From: Dama dama
Lineage: Eukaryota; Chordata; Mammalia; Artiodactyla; Cervidae
DNA: 64,000 bases
Reading direction: 5' to 3'
Assembly: GCF_033118175.1 (NCBI RefSeq)
Contig: NC_083710.1
Coordinates: forward strand, 35,805,501 to 35,869,500
In this document: one piece after another, positions 35,681 through 47,156 of the stretch
How the letters are laid out: each line of letters starts with the position of its first letter
How positions within the stretch are numbered: position 1 is the stretch's first letter
Translations under genes and position numbers: made by a program
The notes under the pieces: generated by a model
Database searches by the model: none
The model's input: only the letters and a program-made list of their open reading frames with translations
Told to the model about the DNA's origin: nothing

Positions 35681-37848
35681 TATGTTCCTTGCTTCACAAA
35701 ACTCACCGTCTAGTGAAGGAGAGAATCAGCAATAATCACAAAATTATAATCGTAGAAAGAGAGGTTATACTGTGGAAATACTTGACCGTTGAGCTCGAAA
35801 AACAAATGGGGGTGGGGGCGCTTTCAGGGGAGATCTGGCTTAGTCTTGGAGGTGATCAGAGAAATGCACTGAGAAGGCAGCGCTCGGCAGAAAGGGAGTT
35901 CCCTAAATCAAGGGGGAAGAGCATTCAAGATCAGCAAGGCCAGTGTTGTTTAGGCATAAAGGAAGTTTGGTGTGGAATGAGGCGGGAATGGCCTTTTGGC
36001 CTCCTGAAAGCTGTAGGTCTTTAGTCTGCGGGCAGTTTTAAGGTGGGCGGGCACTGCGTGTGGAGCCAGCACCAGCAGTGCAGAGGGGAGGACTGCAGAG
36101 TTCAAGGTGCCAGAGCCTAGTTAGGAGATTGATGGTGGGAGGTGTCCTCAGGAGGGTGGTGGCGATGAATATAGAGAGAAGTAGGTGGATTTGATTGGTG
36201 TTTGGAAGTAACATTGAGGAGCCTTGGTGTTGGATTAGCTGTGGGAGTGCGGGAGAGCAGAACTGGAAAAGATGCTGGTCTCTGAGATAGGGGTTCTGGA
36301 AGGTGAGATGATGGATTAGAATAATAATATACAGGATTAAGTACATCTTTAGGTATTGAGTTTTGAGCTCAGGATTTAAAAGCTTTTTAAAAAATGTTTT
36401 CTGGATGCTTATTTCAATAAAATAAAAAATAAATTTAAAATTTTATGGTTAAAGAAATGTGGTTAAGTAATTAGCCAAGATATTATGTTGGCTTTTAGTG
36501 TTTTTAGTCACTATTCTAGCTCTTAAACAGCCCATCTTGGTATGGAGAATACTTTGTGCAAAACCAGAGCCAGGAGACAGCAACCTGCAGGCCTGGGGTT
36601 GGCGGTGCTCAGCCCCTACCAGAGCAGGGCACATGGAGCAGGGGGCAGGCCTCCAGGCAGAAGGACTTAGTGAAACTCCTTTGGAAGGAGTGACAGAGGC
36701 TTCTTAAAAGTTATCAGAATTGGAAAAATTAATTTCATAAATATTTAGTCCACTAGAATCCATGTAACTTTTGATCCAACCTCCCAGGAAATAACAGATA
36801 TCAATATATAACATTAGCCATGTAGGAAAGAAAAGCAGTGAGTGAACAAATAAATAGAAGTTATTTTCATCTCGTCAGTTGATAGGAGTTTGGTTACAGA
36901 GGTGTTGTCAAAGTATATGCTTAAGACTTGTACATGTCATTGTAAATTTTGTCTCAAATTGAAAAGAGTTGTAAACAAATACTGAACTCTAGGTAATGAT
37001 ATGCATGCTGAAGTACTTGAGGGTGAAATGTAGCAGTGTCTGCAGCTTACTTTGAAATGTATCAAAACATAATAAAATGGATGGAAAGAAGAATAAATGT
37101 ACATACACCACCGAGAGCAACAGTGGAATGTAGGTGAATGAGTATTGGGGTGTTGACTGTATGGTATTTTAACTTTTCTGAATATTTAAGCATTTTCATA
37201 ATAAAAGTTGGGAAAGTAGTCTTATAATAGGGAAGTGCCTCTGTATTCCAGTTAATCATTAAAGAGATGTTGCCTGCAAGCTTAAATTACACAGTGGTCC
37301 ATCTTTAGGAATCCTCCCTCCCAGGTGAAGCTTAAATACCTTTTGTTCATCTCACAGAAAACACCTTGTCCAGTCCCACCTCTGAATGACTGCAAGGAGG
37401 AAGAAATTAACACATCCCCTCTGGAGCCTGGCTGGAACCTGGACTTTACCTCCTTCCCTTTTCATATAAAATAAGTCAGAATTCTAACTCAGGGAAGTTG
37501 GTTCTTTGGGACATGAGTCCATCATCTCAGCCTGCTGGCTTTCCAACAAAGTCACCAAAGTCTGTCTTTGTGGTCTGTCGTGTGGTGAGCAGTATAAGCT
37601 TGGACTTGGTAACAGTCCTCAAAGAATGTGATTCCTTTGAGACAACTGAAGACTGATGTGACAGTGTGAAGGACGCAGCCCTAAGCTCACCTGAAACACA
37701 CAGCACGTGGAAGTGCCACACATTGCAGGACTGCCCACTTTATGGCTTAATGTTTACATTCCAGTTCTTATGGAATATGTGGACCAAACACCAGAATTCC
37801 CCTGTTGTATACATCTGAAATAATGTAACTTTTTCTTATATCATCTAG

Positions 37849-38015
37849 GACAGTCAGGGATAATGCAGAAGAGCCCCGGGAAGTGGAGTGAGGACAGAAA
37901 GTAGCAGGAGCTGCAGAAGAGGAGCCACAAACATAGGAGACAGGCCCTGGGGATGCCTGTCAGTCTGTCCTCTGGTGCTCAGAGGATGTGGAGTTTTTCA
38001 GTGATCCTGTCTCAA
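37849..38015 (+). other. Candidate non-coding 5' UTR exon of MTIF3
   Basis: A 167-bp segment bounded by an acceptor-like TTTTTCTTATATCATCTAG and a strong donor CTCAA|GTAAGT. It lies in otherwise featureless sequence between the CpG island and the first coding exon. It is purine-rich with no long open frame, as expected for a UTR exon. This rests on splice signals alone. Confidence 0.4.
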
Positions 38016-39820
38016 GTAAGTAAAGAACAGCAGCAAAAAAGAAGCCTTCTGTTTCTCTCTAGAATGTGGAGTTAGCTACTCAATTAAAACTACCAGTAGA
38101 TGCAGCTGATACAGCACAGCATGATTTCAGTAAGGTCTGAATAAACACAAAATCAGAAATGGATATCTCATACTATCAAATTATGCATTTTAAGTAACTA
38201 GCTTTAAGGTAACTGGCTCTTAAAATATTTTTGGATGTCTCAGAAACTGTAGTTTTGTGAGTGACCATGTGTACCAGTATTGTCATAAGAACATAACCAT
38301 TTTCATTTTGATAGATCTGATTCATTCAGGCTGTTATATGTTTGACAAAGACATCTTATCAGAGAAATGGGCTTCCTATTTTGCGTCAATCTTGGAAGGT
38401 TAAGGGTATCCCAAGACATCTCAGTGTTAAGTTACTTGAATCCACTTACACTGTAATGCTTTATTACTCACTTTCTTATGCCATCTTTTTCTGGGGGTCC
38501 TAACCCAGGAGCTGTTAACAGGAGAGGGGTATGGACACATTGTGTGTTCTGAAAAAACATCCCCAGATGATGCTGGTGGGCCTCCAGCTTCTGAGAGCCC
38601 TTCTCTAAAATACACATTAGCTTTTAGCTACTTTGGTTAGCAGAAAATTGTACACATTCTACCTTAAACTGAAATCATCACCATTTACTAGATAAGGCAC
38701 TAGATTTGATCTTATGAAAACCAGATGGAGAAAGAAAGGCAATTTGCATTAAAAAAAAAAGTCAGACCATTAAGTTTGTAAAGTTCCTTAGACATAGGCT
38801 CTGCTTAAACACAGACTTACAGCTAATGAAAGGAATATTTGTTAAGGATACATAAAGTCAGAGTGCTAATTTATTAAATTACAGTAAATATACAATTACA
38901 CAGACTGGAATAGTCATATTGGCATGACTAGTGAATTTTTTCCTCCCTGTAGGTTGTTGATTCTTTCTAAAATGAACTTTTTAATTATGAAAAAAAAAAT
39001 TTAAACATAGAAAAGTTGAAAGACTAACAACTAAACACTCATACAAGCATAAGCGAGATTCTGCAGATGTTGCCATAATCACACTTATTTGCTGCTGAAC
39101 CATTTCAGAGTAAGTAAGCAGATGTCATGACTCACTCCCTAAGATTCCCTAAGAATGCCATTTTCATGGCTGAGAAAACAGTACTTTTCTGATAGAGTCT
39201 AATCCATCATGAATCTAGGCCATATGCAGTTCTTCCTCCCTTATCCCCACATGTCTTTTTAATTGCTTCTCTTTTAAACATTGAATTTTATGTCTCCTTA
39301 GTCTTTTAATTCAAGTTCCCAGTGACACTGATTTTTTTGTAAGGCTTGAACCCACCAGTCTTGTCCCATAGTCTGGATTTGTCAGTGGTTTCCTTGTTGT
39401 GTCATCTGATTTGTTCCTCTCAGAGTCTGGCCCTTGTATCCTTGAAAACCAGGAGCTCAGTCTAGAGGCTTGACGCTGTTCGGGTTCAGCCTTTTCAGCA
39501 GTCCCGTTTCACAGAAGGATCACCCGTCCCACAAAAAGACAAGTGTTAGGGTGTCAGAGTGCTGAGTCTGACCCATTATGGGGTGACAGTGGGAGCATGT
39601 GTTTCCTGCTTCTATTTGGAAGTATTCCTTGGGTCACCCTTTAGTACCCCATGAACTCCTTGTTTCCTTATCAGCCTTTTACCCAATGATGTTTGCATCC
39701 ATCTAGGCCTGAACAAAGAGCCAGACACGACTTAGAGACTGAACAACAAGCCTGAATCGGTGGTCTGATTGGAGATGGGAAAATGGTGGTTTTCAGTTAA
39801 CTTTTATTTTTCTTCTCCAG

Positions 39821-39893
39821 GTATTAGCTGGCATTCCCCTCTAAAGAACACTTTTCTTCATTGACTGGGGATGATTATAGTTCTCCCTAAAAG
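39821..39893 (+). other. Second candidate non-coding 5' UTR exon of MTIF3
   Basis: A 73-bp segment after a very good acceptor (TTTATTTTTCTTCTCCAG) and before the donor AAAAG|GTAGGA. It could be an alternative leader exon or a pseudo-exon. Support is from splice-site sequence only. Confidence 0.3.
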
Positions 39894-41159
39894 GTAGGAT
39901 AAATACTTAGTTCTTTTTCTTTAATGACCAATTTCCAAAGTAAGTAGCCAGGGTATTAGTCACATAGAGTTGTGGCTAACTGTCTTTTTCATGGATTTTT
40001 GCATGGTTGGTGTGTTGAAATGAATTTCAGTCACTGCTGTGTAAATGATTATACATTTGGCCAGTGAGAGTCTCTTCATGCAATCAAGTTTGTAAATGAA
40101 ACAGAATGATAACTACCAGGGACGTCTGAAGCCTGGATATTTGATGATGTACAGGAATGATTATTAGTTGGGATGTGCTACTGTGGTTGTTCAGAAGATA
40201 AAAGAGTCCTCAGCTCTTAGAGGTGATGTACTCAACTGTCTGCTGATGAGATGGGATTTACTGTGAAGTCGTTCCTGAATATTGGGGTCCGGGGAGCAGT
40301 TGTTGGTGGAGAGGAAGCACGTTGGCTGACATGCTGCGGGTCAGGGAGCTGAGTGATGGATGCTTCGGGCTTCCTTTTCCTCTTTCTTCTGTACATGTTT
40401 GAGAATTTTCCTGATAAAAAGTTTCTCAATGACTTGAATTTGTTATTTCTCTCTCAGATTTAATATCACAGGTTTTTTCCCCCCAACTCTGTATTTATAT
40501 GGTTATCTATGTAAAGTTTATTTTGAAGAAATATGTATATCTTCAACTTTGCTGATCTAAAGTCAAAATTCAGCTAGTATTGACGCATAACTGCTGTGTA
40601 AGTCAAGAAGGTTTAAACCCTTTTAAAATTTGAATAACAGTAAAGACGCTTTAAAAAAAAAGGTAAATAGTATTTTTCTACTATTTACCTTTTCCTCTTT
40701 TTGGAAAGTGTTTTTAAAGCTTTTTTAAAAAACTGTTATCTTTCAGAAACAGTTTTTATTTTGTAAATACATAGATTATTTATTAGTATAAAAAATACTT
40801 CCTCCTTATAAAAATTAGAGAATGATAATTAGGAAGAATAGGGGAAAGAAAATCACTGTGTTTTCAACCTTAGGAAAACTTCAGGGTTCTTCTTAAATTC
40901 CATCTTTTTCCTGTGCCTAATTTATTTGCTCCCTTGTTCTATGTAATGGATTGCTGATTCATCACACAGGGCACGTGCACTTTTTCATGATAAACAGAAG
41001 TTTTCTCCAGCGTCTTCAGACTTTTTCTGCTTTTTTTGCTTTGGGGGCTTTCTCCATGAATAAGTGTCTGCTTGTTTGCTCTTTGAGCAGTAAGTAGCTC
41101 ACCTATTGATTTATTTTTTCAAAGTGATATGTATTTAATGGTATTTTATGATTAGTTAT

Positions 41160-41985
41160 TTTAATTTTTTAAAAATTTATTTTAATTGGAGGCTAATTAC
41201 TTTACAATATTGTAGTGGTTTTTGCCATACATCAACACGAGTCGGCCATGGGTGTACATGTGTCCTGCCGTCCTGAATGCCCCCTCCCCACCTCCCTCCC
41301 CATCCCATCCCTCTGGGTTGTCCCAGTGCACCAGCTTTGAGTGGCTGCTTCATGCATTGAAGTTGGACTGGTGATCTGTTTCACATATGGTAATATACGT
41401 TTCAATGCTATTGTCTCAAATCATCTCACCCTTGCCTTCTCCCAGAGTCCAAAAGTCTGTTCTTTATATCTGTTTCTTTTGCTGTCTCGTATATAGGGTC
41501 ATTGTTACCATCTTTCTAAATTCCATATATACGCATTAATACACTCTATTGGTGTTTTTCTTTCTGACTTACTTCATTCACTCTGTATAACAGGCTCCAG
41601 TTTCATCCACCTCATTAGAACTGATTCAAATGCATTCTTTTTAATAGCTGAGTAATATTCCATTGTGTATATGTACCACAGCTTTCTTATCCATTCATCT
41701 GCCAATGGACATCTAGGTTGCTTCCATCCCCTAGCTATTGTAAACAGTGCTGCGATGAACACTGGGGTACACGTGTCTCTTTCAATTCTGGTTTCCTCGG
41801 TGTGTATGCCCAGTGGTGGGATTGCTGGGTAGTTTGGCAGTTCTATTTCCAGTTTTTTAAGGAATCTCCACACTGTTCTCCATAGTGGCTGTACCAGTTT
41901 GCATTCCCACCAATAGTGTAAGAGGGTTGCCTTTTCTCCACCCCCTCTCCAGCATTTATTGTTTGTAGACTTTTTGATGTGGCTC
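41160..41985 (-). mobile_element. L1 3' end, antisense, with ORF2 C-terminus
   Basis: The - strand encodes the ORF2 end (FIAALFTIARGWKQPRCPLA; LWYIYTMEYYSAIKKN). The 3' UTR reaches the left edge at TTTTAATTGGAGGCTAATTA. 5'-truncated and inactive. It sits in the MTIF3 5' intron in antisense. Confidence 0.9.
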
Positions 41986-42464
41986 AGCTATTTAAACCCA
42001 GTTTCAGTCCAGTCCTGGGGCCTCTGCAGCATCTGCAGGTGGGGTCCTTCTGCATGACTCCAGGTGCCTCATTCACTGCGGATGAAACATCACAGATCTC
42101 GTGGAGGGTGGTAGACATTTGAAATGCCAGCTAGGAACTGTTTTCTTCTTTGGTAAAGCATGGGTCATTTTATTTAAGGTTTATTCATAAATCTGACAAT
42201 ATTTTCTCATGGTACTATAGAAAATCGCCAGAAGTTGACACAGTGATATGATCAAATACCCCTGGGAAAGAAGACCCTAGGTTTTGAATAAAGGAAGAAG
42301 ATATAAGGAGGAAAGTTGAGTATTTCTAGAATGGACAGATACCACACTCACCAGCCTTCTGTGTGGCGGGTGGGGTGATGCACCTGAAGGCCCGGGATAA
42401 ATGCCTGCAGACACTGCCTTCCTCCTGACCGCCTCCTTTGACTCAACATGTTCATTGAGCACAT

Positions 42465-42815
42465 ATGGCCGGTCCTCCGTATCCACCAGTTCTGCATCCA
42501 CGGATGCAACCAGCCATGACTAAAAATACTCAAGGAAAAAAAACTCCAGAAAGTTCCAAAAAGCAAGACTGATTTGCTATGCCAGGCAGCTATTGACATA
42601 TCATTTCCACTGTTAGGTTTTTTAAGTAACCTAGAGACGATGTGGTATGTGGGAGGATGTACACAGGTTACATGCAAACACACAGCGTTTTACATGCAGG
42701 ACTCGAGCATCCGTGGATTTGGGTGTCTCTGGGGGCCCTGGAATCGGCCCCATGAGGATACTGAGGATGCAGCATATACTGGGGCAGACTCTAGGCGCCG
42801 GGTTAGAACCTAGTC
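42465..42815 (+). mobile_element. Tigger/MER2-type DNA transposon remnant
   Basis: TGGCCGGTCCTCCGTATCCA start, AACTCCAGAAAGTTCCAAAA, TGTACACAGGTTACATGCAA, and GCATCCGTGGATTTGGGTGT followed by a degraded inverted end. Matches the MER2-like TcMar-Tigger layout; non-autonomous. Confidence 0.75.
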
Positions 42816-43972
42816 GGTTCCTTGCCACATTCCTAACCCAGACATGTTTTCTCACGAAGCTTACATGCTACTGAGGGAAGATCACGAACAGTGTGTGCAG
42901 ATGTCAGCAGTGAATGCTTTTAAAGGGCAAAGTGATGGGTTTGCAAGGATGGGGTGTGTCATTTACAGCGTGGACAGGCAGGGCGTCACTGAGAATTGAA
43001 TGAAGCTGCCTCATCTGAGGGAAAGGATCACAGGGGTGGGGGTGTGTGTGTGTGCAGTGTTTACAAGAACAGCAAGGAGCCTGCAAGCTCGGAAGAGAGT
43101 GGAGGAGGTGGGCTGGGTGCTGTGGGCGGAGTGGGGTGGGTGGGGGAGGGCTGTGGAGTGAGGCGGGGGCCCCGGAGGGTTATGAGCACAGGGGGGCCAT
43201 GGTCTGACGTCCGTGCTTTAAGTGTGGGTGATGGGTCATCAGGGGCAAGGGCAGCTGCAGGAGGCAGTCAGGAGGCTGGGACCTGACCCAAGTGAGAGGT
43301 GATCATGGCATTCGGGAGAGGGTGATGGCAAGGGAGGGGATGGGGAGTGGTTGGGTCCTGGTGGCTTTTAGAGGTGGAACAAGGGGATCTGCTGATGAAC
43401 GGCTAAGAGAAAAAGAAGGGCCAAGGATCACTTAGCTGTTTGGGGATCACTTAGCTCTATATCACACACGAAGTGCATGTGTGATACAGAGACAGGAGGC
43501 CTGAGCTGGGGGTTGGGAGAGCAGGTGGAACTCAGTCCTGCACATGCTGACCCGAGGGTGCTGCCTGGGTGGAGGGCTTGGGCGGGCAGTCACCTCTGCA
43601 GGGATGGCGTTCCAGGGATCAACCTGGGTATCTGAGGGCAGGGCAGTGAGAGTGTGCACCTCCCATCACTTTCTGTGCTATTTACTGTTCATTTCCCCCA
43701 ATATCACTGGTCAACAGTGGGTGTGTGCAGTGGTGATGGGCAGGAGGGCTGGGATACACAGCCCAGGAGGATCTAAGTTGGATCAGAGGGAGTCCCAGCC
43801 TTACACACCCCGGCAACGCCCAAGCAGGAGACCCGGGAGCATCCCCGAGAAGCACTGCCTGAGGCACCGCGTCCCTCTCGCTCACCTCTGACCAGCCACC
43901 TCCGTGTACCACAGCACCAACCCGTGGGAATGAACGGCTGGGTTTTAATGCTCTTTTCTCCCTGCTTTATAG
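42816..43972. other. MTIF3 intron upstream of the first coding exon
   Basis: G-rich, repetitive-looking sequence at 43,020-43,420 without an assignable family. No other exon is supported. Confidence 0.5.
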
Positions 43973-44418
43973 GATGGCTGCTCTTTTCCTCAAGAAGTTA
44001 ACATCACAAACCATAAAGACTGAGAATTACTACATTAGAAGATATTTGGGCAAATACATTTTACAGGGGCCGGCGCCCACACAGCTGTCCCCAAGACCGT
44101 CCTGCCTCATTCACGCAAAAGCTTTTAGCACTGAAGACACCCAGGATGAGAGGACAAAGAAAAAAAAGAACGAGACGGCTTTCAGTAGCGTTGGGAGAAA
44201 AATCAACGAGCGCATCATTCACGTGCTGGACGAGCAAGGCAACGACCTGGGCCACATGCACCGGGCGAATGTGATCAGGCTCATGGCTGAGCGGGACCTG
44301 CGGCTGGTGAAGAGGGACCCCCACGCGGAGCCCCCACAGTATCAGCTCCTGACGGGCGCACAGATCCACCAGGAGCGGCTGCAGCTCCGAGAGGCGGAGA
44401 GGGCCGCGCCCAAGCCGG
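43973..44418 (+). CDS. MTIF3: MTIF3 coding exon 1 (start codon, presequence, IF3 N-domain)
   Basis: The acceptor is a pyrimidine-rich tract ending TTTATAG, so the exon begins at 43973, one base before the ATG at 43974. It encodes residues 1-148 plus the first base of Gly149. The donor is CCGG|GTAGGT at 44419. The nearby GTACCC at 44423 would give a wrong phase; GTAGGT is chosen because G|GA then joins the next exon in frame as Gly. The ATG is the first one in the exon and is followed directly by the targeting sequence. Confidence 0.94.
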
Positions 44419-46916
44419 GTAGGTACCCTGCTCTCTGCTCCCGTCTCCCTCGGGCCGGCAGATCTGCAGTTTAAATCGAGCATCTGCCAGGTGCCTGTAA
44501 CAGCCGGTGAGTAACTGGAATCCCGTTTTACTACTGTGTCCGGTGTGTGTTTTTCATCCACTTACTTTGTTTCCTTTTCTCCTTGCTACTCTGTGTCCAT
44601 CATCTCTTCCTTTACACCTGTGCAAAATGAGGGACAGACAAGGCGACCACCGCCAAAACGACAGGCGCTCTTTTCCCCTCTGACCGTGGCAGGGCCTCCC
44701 AGGGCCAGGACCGCAGAGCGCCGCATGGGGTGAGGTGTGGGAGAGGTGGGGACGAGTTCCTGGTCCTGTCCTGGCCTCTCGCCTGCCCTGGTCCTTCCTC
44801 CTTCTCTCCCCTCATCTCTGAGGGGAGGCAGGCAGTTCATTACAGAGAAGCACACTTCCTAACTCTGAAGTCATCCCCAGAGCATACCCCATGCCCACTG
44901 CAATAGGGTAGGAACACTTAACATGTTTTACCAACTTGTCACTTAAACCTTACAGAAGCTGTGAGCTGAATTAAGTGAAGACACTTGTTTTTCATGATGG
45001 GTAGTAACTGCTGATCACTAGAGGTCAGAATGTGTCAATTCTCTGACACCACATTTAGCAACAGGGATATTGACTAGAAAACAAAAAATATCCAGAAGAG
45101 ACCATCTGCGGTGGTAAGGGCATCAAACTGTGTCACAGTTAAAAAAAGGTGAACAGCCTGAAAAGCTTGGTTCAGAGATGACAGAAGGGCTGACAGAGGA
45201 CTCTGGCCAGCTGGTAGGGGCTCTGAGAAGCAAGGAGGTGCTCCTTTTTAGAAAAATTATTTTTATTTAAATTAAAAAAGGATAAAGAAAAAGTACAGTG
45301 AACACCTGTTATCCACCACCCAAAATAAGAAAAAAAAAAAGATTACCTGGTTCTCTTTAAAGGACCATTCCTTTGTTCTTTCATCAAACAATGGTAATGA
45401 TAAATGGAAGCATTTCCCTGTTTAGGTACTCTTACTTGGCAACTACAAAAGTGGTATTTCACCTTGTGTCTGTCTCCTCTATTTAACTGGAGGGTGAAAC
45501 TTAATACCAGGCAGACAGGAGGGCCTGTAGCAGCACAGACCTTAGGACGCGCTTGTGATAAAACACAGGCCTCACAGACCAGCCCCAGATCTCACTCTTT
45601 CAACCCAGGACCCACCCTGACCAAGGAGCTGACCTTTTCTTCAAATATTGGACAACATGATCTGGACACAAAGAGCAAACAGATTCAGCAGTGGATCGAA
45701 AAAAAGTACAAAGTCCAGATTACAGTAAAGAAAGCAAAGAGTGCAGACGAGCCCGAGAACAAAATGGTAAGTGAAGACAGGCCTGAGCGACTGCTTGTCT
45801 TTGTTTTCTGAACTTACAAGTACAGCTGTGGAAAACGTAAAGGCAGAGAAAAGTAGTAATTCTGCCCAGTCTTGGTGGCAGCTTTCTAAATGGGTTCTCA
45901 AAATGCAAAATGTACACTTTTTTCCCACCGTAGCATTTAGTACTCCACCATGTGCGAACACTACTTCCTCACTTAAGGGCTGTATACTATTCTGCTTCAC
46001 AAAGTGTAGAGGGTCCAACATTTAAACAGGAAGACTAGAGACCGTAATGGGTTCATCTTTCTAAGTCCGATTCCTCTTTATAAATGCCTATGAGAAGCAT
46101 TCAAGTCAAACTTAAGTGTTAGTTTACAGTCCCAGGGTAAGTCTGTGGAGGATCTGTGGATTTCGCTTTTGGAGTTACATAGCTTAGCAGCAGATAAAGG
46201 CAGCATTTACTCCAGTGGTTTTCAGCCTTAGCTCCAGGCTAGAATGACCCAGGCCCTGGGCCCAGTCCAGCCCACCCAGAATCTCTAGAACCATGTGTCT
46301 GTCTTTTTCTAACCACCTCAATGACTGTGTGAAGGACAGCTGGGAACAGCATGGAGCTGACAATCTGGGGGGATAAGGGCACCCTGCCAGTGCCCAAACC
46401 CACTGCTTTGCACTTTTTGTGAGAGGGTGGTCCGGGCCAAACATAGCCTCTCAGTATCATGATGGGGGATTCAAAACTATCAAGCCTTTAGCGCGTTGGA
46501 CTAGTTACATGGAGTTTGTATAACCACCTGGTTATTGTACAGGTTTCGAATAGCTTACCAGGTCTATATGATTTGACTTAGCAAATCCCTTATATAGCAA
46601 TTCAAGAATGCTGGCTTTTATGGGTATCAGATAAGCATGAACACTGGCAAGAATCAGAGGTGCTGGTTTTACACTAGCCTTTTGTTTCCTTTTCTAGGAG
46701 GAGATGTGTAATCGAATCGTCCAGACCATGTCTGGAATTGCAACCTTCTCATCCCGGCCACAGCCCATCAGAGGAGGCAAGGCTGTGATGTGTGTTCTTC
46801 GTCCCTTGAGCAAAAAGGAGGAGGCTGCATGGAGAGCAGCTCCGGGCACCCCGAGAGGAGACGCTCTGAACAGGGGAGACAGGAAGGATGGAGCATCTGG
46901 TGTCCTGCCCCAGTGA
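43974..46916 (+). CDS. MTIF3: Mitochondrial translation initiation factor 3, full coding region (3 coding exons)
   Basis: MTIF3 is the mitochondrial IF3 homologue. It acts in the matrix on the 28S mitoribosomal subunit, keeps subunits apart and helps place fMet-tRNA at the start codon. The coding join is 43974-44418, 45609-45766, 46698-46916, giving 273 aa against 278 in human. All junctions are GT-AG and the phases close (445+158+219 nt). Residues 1 to about 50 form an Arg/Lys-rich, acid-poor mitochondrial presequence (starts MAALFLKKLTSQT). An IF3 N-domain follows at about 70-145 (INERIIHVLDEQGNDLG), then a Lys-rich linker, then an IF3 C-domain at about 155-245 (KELTFSSNIGQHDLDTK; SGIATFSSRP). 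A poorly conserved hydrophilic tail ends in VLPQ. No stop or frameshift is seen. It lies tail to tail with GTF3A. The match is made from memory of the human protein, without alignment software. Confidence 0.96.
44419..45608 (+). other. MTIF3: MTIF3 intron between coding exons 1 and 2
   Basis: A GT-AG intron of 1,190 bp. I see no confident repeat in it beyond short A-rich runs near 45,130-45,340. No other open coding sequence is supported. Confidence 0.85.
45609..45766 (+). CDS. MTIF3: MTIF3 coding exon 2 (start of IF3 C-domain)
   Basis: The acceptor is TTTCAACCCAG|GA and the donor is AAAATG|GTAAGT, a perfect consensus. The exon encodes residues 149-201, including KELTFSSNIGQHDLDTKSKQ, the most conserved part of the IF3 C-domain, which contacts the small subunit. 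Length is 158 nt and the 3' end is at a codon boundary. Confidence 0.95.
45767..46697 (+). other. MTIF3: MTIF3 intron between coding exons 2 and 3
   Basis: A GT-AG intron of 931 bp. About 46,205-46,300 (CAGTGGTTTTCAGCCTTAG, later AATCTCTAGAACC) resembles an old hAT-Charlie-type DNA transposon. The rest looks unique. Confidence 0.8.
46698..46916 (+). CDS. MTIF3: MTIF3 terminal coding exon
   Basis: The acceptor is CCTTTTCTAG|GAG. The exon encodes residues 202-273: EEMCNRIVQTMSGIATFSSR, then RGGKAVMCVLRPLSKKEE, then a degenerate hydrophilic tail. The TGA stop is at 46914-46916. A poly(A) signal begins only 4 bases after the stop, so the 3' UTR should be about 20-35 nt. The 3' end of this exon should also be transcribed antisense as the 3' end of GTF3A. 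Confidence 0.95.
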   Translation, partial: EEMCNRIVQTMSGIATFSSRPQPIRGGKAVMCVLRPLSKKEEAAWRAAPGTPRGDALNRGDRKDGASGVLPQ

Positions 46917-46917
46917 C

Positions 46918-46926
46918 TTTAATAAA
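46918..46926. terminator. Overlapping convergent poly(A) signals of MTIF3 (+) and GTF3A (-)
   Basis: The nine bases TTTAATAAA hold AATAAA on the + strand (46,921-46,926; 4 nt past the MTIF3 stop) and ATTAAA on the - strand (46,923-46,918; about 80 nt past the GTF3A stop). GT-rich sequence follows on + (GGCTGGTCTGTGGTCCTC, about 46,958-46,975), as expected downstream of a cleavage site. No other canonical signal lies between the two stop codons. Confidence 0.85.
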
Positions 46927-47003
46927 CACATGCTTCCGGGAGAGAGAACTGCAGTGGCTGGTCTGTGGTCCTCCACACAGCGCAGGTGGATGTGCAGCTG
47001 TGG

Positions 47004-47156
47004 TCAGCATGGTGACGTGGAGCGCGCGTGGCCTTCCATGCAGCTCAGCGGCTCCCCATTCCTGGGCAAAGGCACAGCCTGGTCCTGTGTCCTCTTAGGA
47101 GGCAGGTACCCACTGAGCCGGGAGGCCAGGCTCCGCTTCCCTCGAGACGGCCTCAC
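47004..47156 (-). CDS. GTF3A: GTF3A terminal exon 9
   Basis: The acceptor has a strong tract, CTGTCTTCCTTATTCCCCAAG|GTG. Encodes residues 305-354: VRPSRGKRSLASRLSGYLPP, KR, then a divergent tail ending STSPC and TGA at 47,006-47,004. The KRSLAS-LSGY-PPKR core is the family C-terminal signature; the rest is much less conserved. A 3' UTR of about 100 nt runs to the shared poly(A) region. Confidence 0.93.
   Translation of the reverse strand: MRPSRGKRSLASRLSGYLPPKRTQDQAVPLPRNGEPLSCMEGHARSTSPC

Larger units (their letters stand above)
35681..41159. other. MTIF3 5' intronic region
   Basis: Mostly unique AT-rich sequence between the promoter and L1 material. 35,900-36,330 is purine-rich and may be an old interspersed repeat. 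A short BovB-tail-like piece lies at about 39,725-39,755 (AGCCAGACACGACTTAGAGA). Two candidate leader exons are listed separately. Confidence 0.6.

Noticed and set aside
44423..44428. Alternative MTIF3 donor GTACCC
   Set aside because: It would add 4 nt and break the frame with exon 2; GTAGGT at 44,419 keeps it.
44061..44561. 166-residue open frame on the - strand
   Set aside because: Antisense shadow of MTIF3 coding exon 1.
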